Under the pieces are notes generated by a model, which saw only the letters and a program-made list of their open reading frames with translations, ran no database searches and was not told the origin of the DNA. 64,000 nucleotides of DNA from Pseudodesulfovibrio nedwellii (GTDB taxonomy: Bacteria; Desulfobacterota; Desulfovibrionia; Desulfovibrionales; Desulfovibrionaceae): contig NZ_AP026709.1 of the NCBI RefSeq assembly GCF_027923765.1, positions 3,151,501 to 3,215,500 of the forward strand, written 5' to 3'. A program made the position numbers and the translations under genes. Positions 63,740 through 64,000 of this stretch are shown piece after piece. The first letter of the stretch is position 1. Every line of letters starts with the position of its first letter.

Positions 63740-64000
63740 TTGGCAACAGAGAATACTACCCGTTTTCGCGTTCTCGCCGTGGATCACGACGAATCCATGC
63801 TCACGCTTTACCGCGATGTCCTTTGCTATGAAAGCGAGGAGCCATCGGCGTTGGAAGCCTTGTTCAGTGATGATGTCCAACTCCCGTCACGCGAAGAGAT
63901 AGACGCGGAAGCGATCAAGCCCGTGTTTGATGTCGAGCAGGCTTCCACCCCCAGAGAAGGGCTGACCGCTATGATGCATGCTCAGGAGCGGGGAGAGCCT
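63740..64000 (+). CDS. Receiver-domain protein, N-terminal part (3' end outside window)
   Basis: TTG at 63740 is preceded by GGGGAG with 7-base spacing; an in-frame ATG at 63698 lacks a ribosome site. FRVLAVDHDESMLTLYRDVL is the first strand and helix of a response-regulator receiver (DHD in place of DDD). It is followed by an unusual acidic stretch (SEEPSALEALFSDDVQLP...) where receivers normally continue, so the domain has an insertion as in some kinase-associated regulators. The frame is open to the right edge. It comes after the tad terminator and may be a separate unit. Confidence 0.7.
   Translation, partial: MATENTTRFRVLAVDHDESMLTLYRDVLCYESEEPSALEALFSDDVQLPSREEIDAEAIKPVFDVEQASTPREGLTAMMHAQERGEP

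Noticed and set aside
1-64000. CRISPR arrays, tRNA or rRNA genes, insertion sequences and prophage
   Set aside because: No regular short repeat-spacer pattern, cloverleaf, rRNA-like stretch, transposase or integrase was recognised on reading.

Overview
The window looks like a chromosomal segment of a free-living, anaerobic deltaproteobacterium of the Desulfovibrionaceae (Desulfovibrio or Pseudodesulfovibrio type). This is inferred from the gene content: a periplasmic selenocysteine formate dehydrogenase (FdhAB) with FdhE and FdhD, an FmdE-type molybdopterin protein, type III glutamine synthetase, a TPR family typical of desulfovibrios, and many large histidine kinases with HD-GYP or HDOD response regulators. 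No rRNA, tRNA, CRISPR array, prophage or insertion sequence was recognised.

Layout. 1-7419: a signalling island. A histidine kinase cut by the left edge converges on a leftward operon encoding a periplasmic-binding lipoprotein, a kinase and three response regulators (HDOD, degenerate HD-GYP, intact HD-GYP). 7888-15711: a rightward formate dehydrogenase island (FmdE/MoeA-like fusion, ModE-like DNA-binding protein, fdhA with an in-frame UGA, fdhB, fdhE, an atypical fdhD). 15934-18166: leftward glutamine-type amino acid ABC transporter. 18830-23150: TorT-like binding protein, double-Cache kinase and a convergent REC-kinase hybrid. 23237-27936: leftward BMP-type (nucleoside-like) ABC transporter. 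28340-30361: greA and a pseudouridine synthase with its usual N-terminal partner domain as a separate gene. 30697-32880: glnN, followed by a very long terminator hairpin and repeat elements. 33288-39678: 5'-nucleotidase, hybrid kinase, Gfo/Idh/MocA oxidoreductase, orphan binding protein and a short remnant resembling it. 39906-48826: a galactose operon (galT, galK, LacI-type regulator, galM, ABC sugar transporter) behind paired LacI-type operators. 48905-63530: a TPR protein and a complete Tad (Flp) pilus locus. 63740-64000: start of a receiver-domain protein cut by the right edge.

How parts work together. The Tad locus appears to be under its own sigma-54 control. An NtrC-type regulator lies between two operons, and each operon has a near-perfect -24/-12 promoter: leftward for tadE/tadG-type genes, rightward for flp and the secretion machine. 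The galactose operon joins uptake, the Leloir pathway and its own repressor. The formate dehydrogenase island joins the metalloenzyme, its accessory proteins and a ModE-like regulator with a strong palindrome between regulator and enzyme genes. The most unusual items are the binding-protein/kinase/three-regulator operon, the FdhD that lacks its conserved cysteines, the split RluA-type gene, a 32-residue membrane microprotein inside the tad operon, the TadD-SPOR fusion, and tandem structured repeats with compensatory base changes upstream of the nucleotidase gene.
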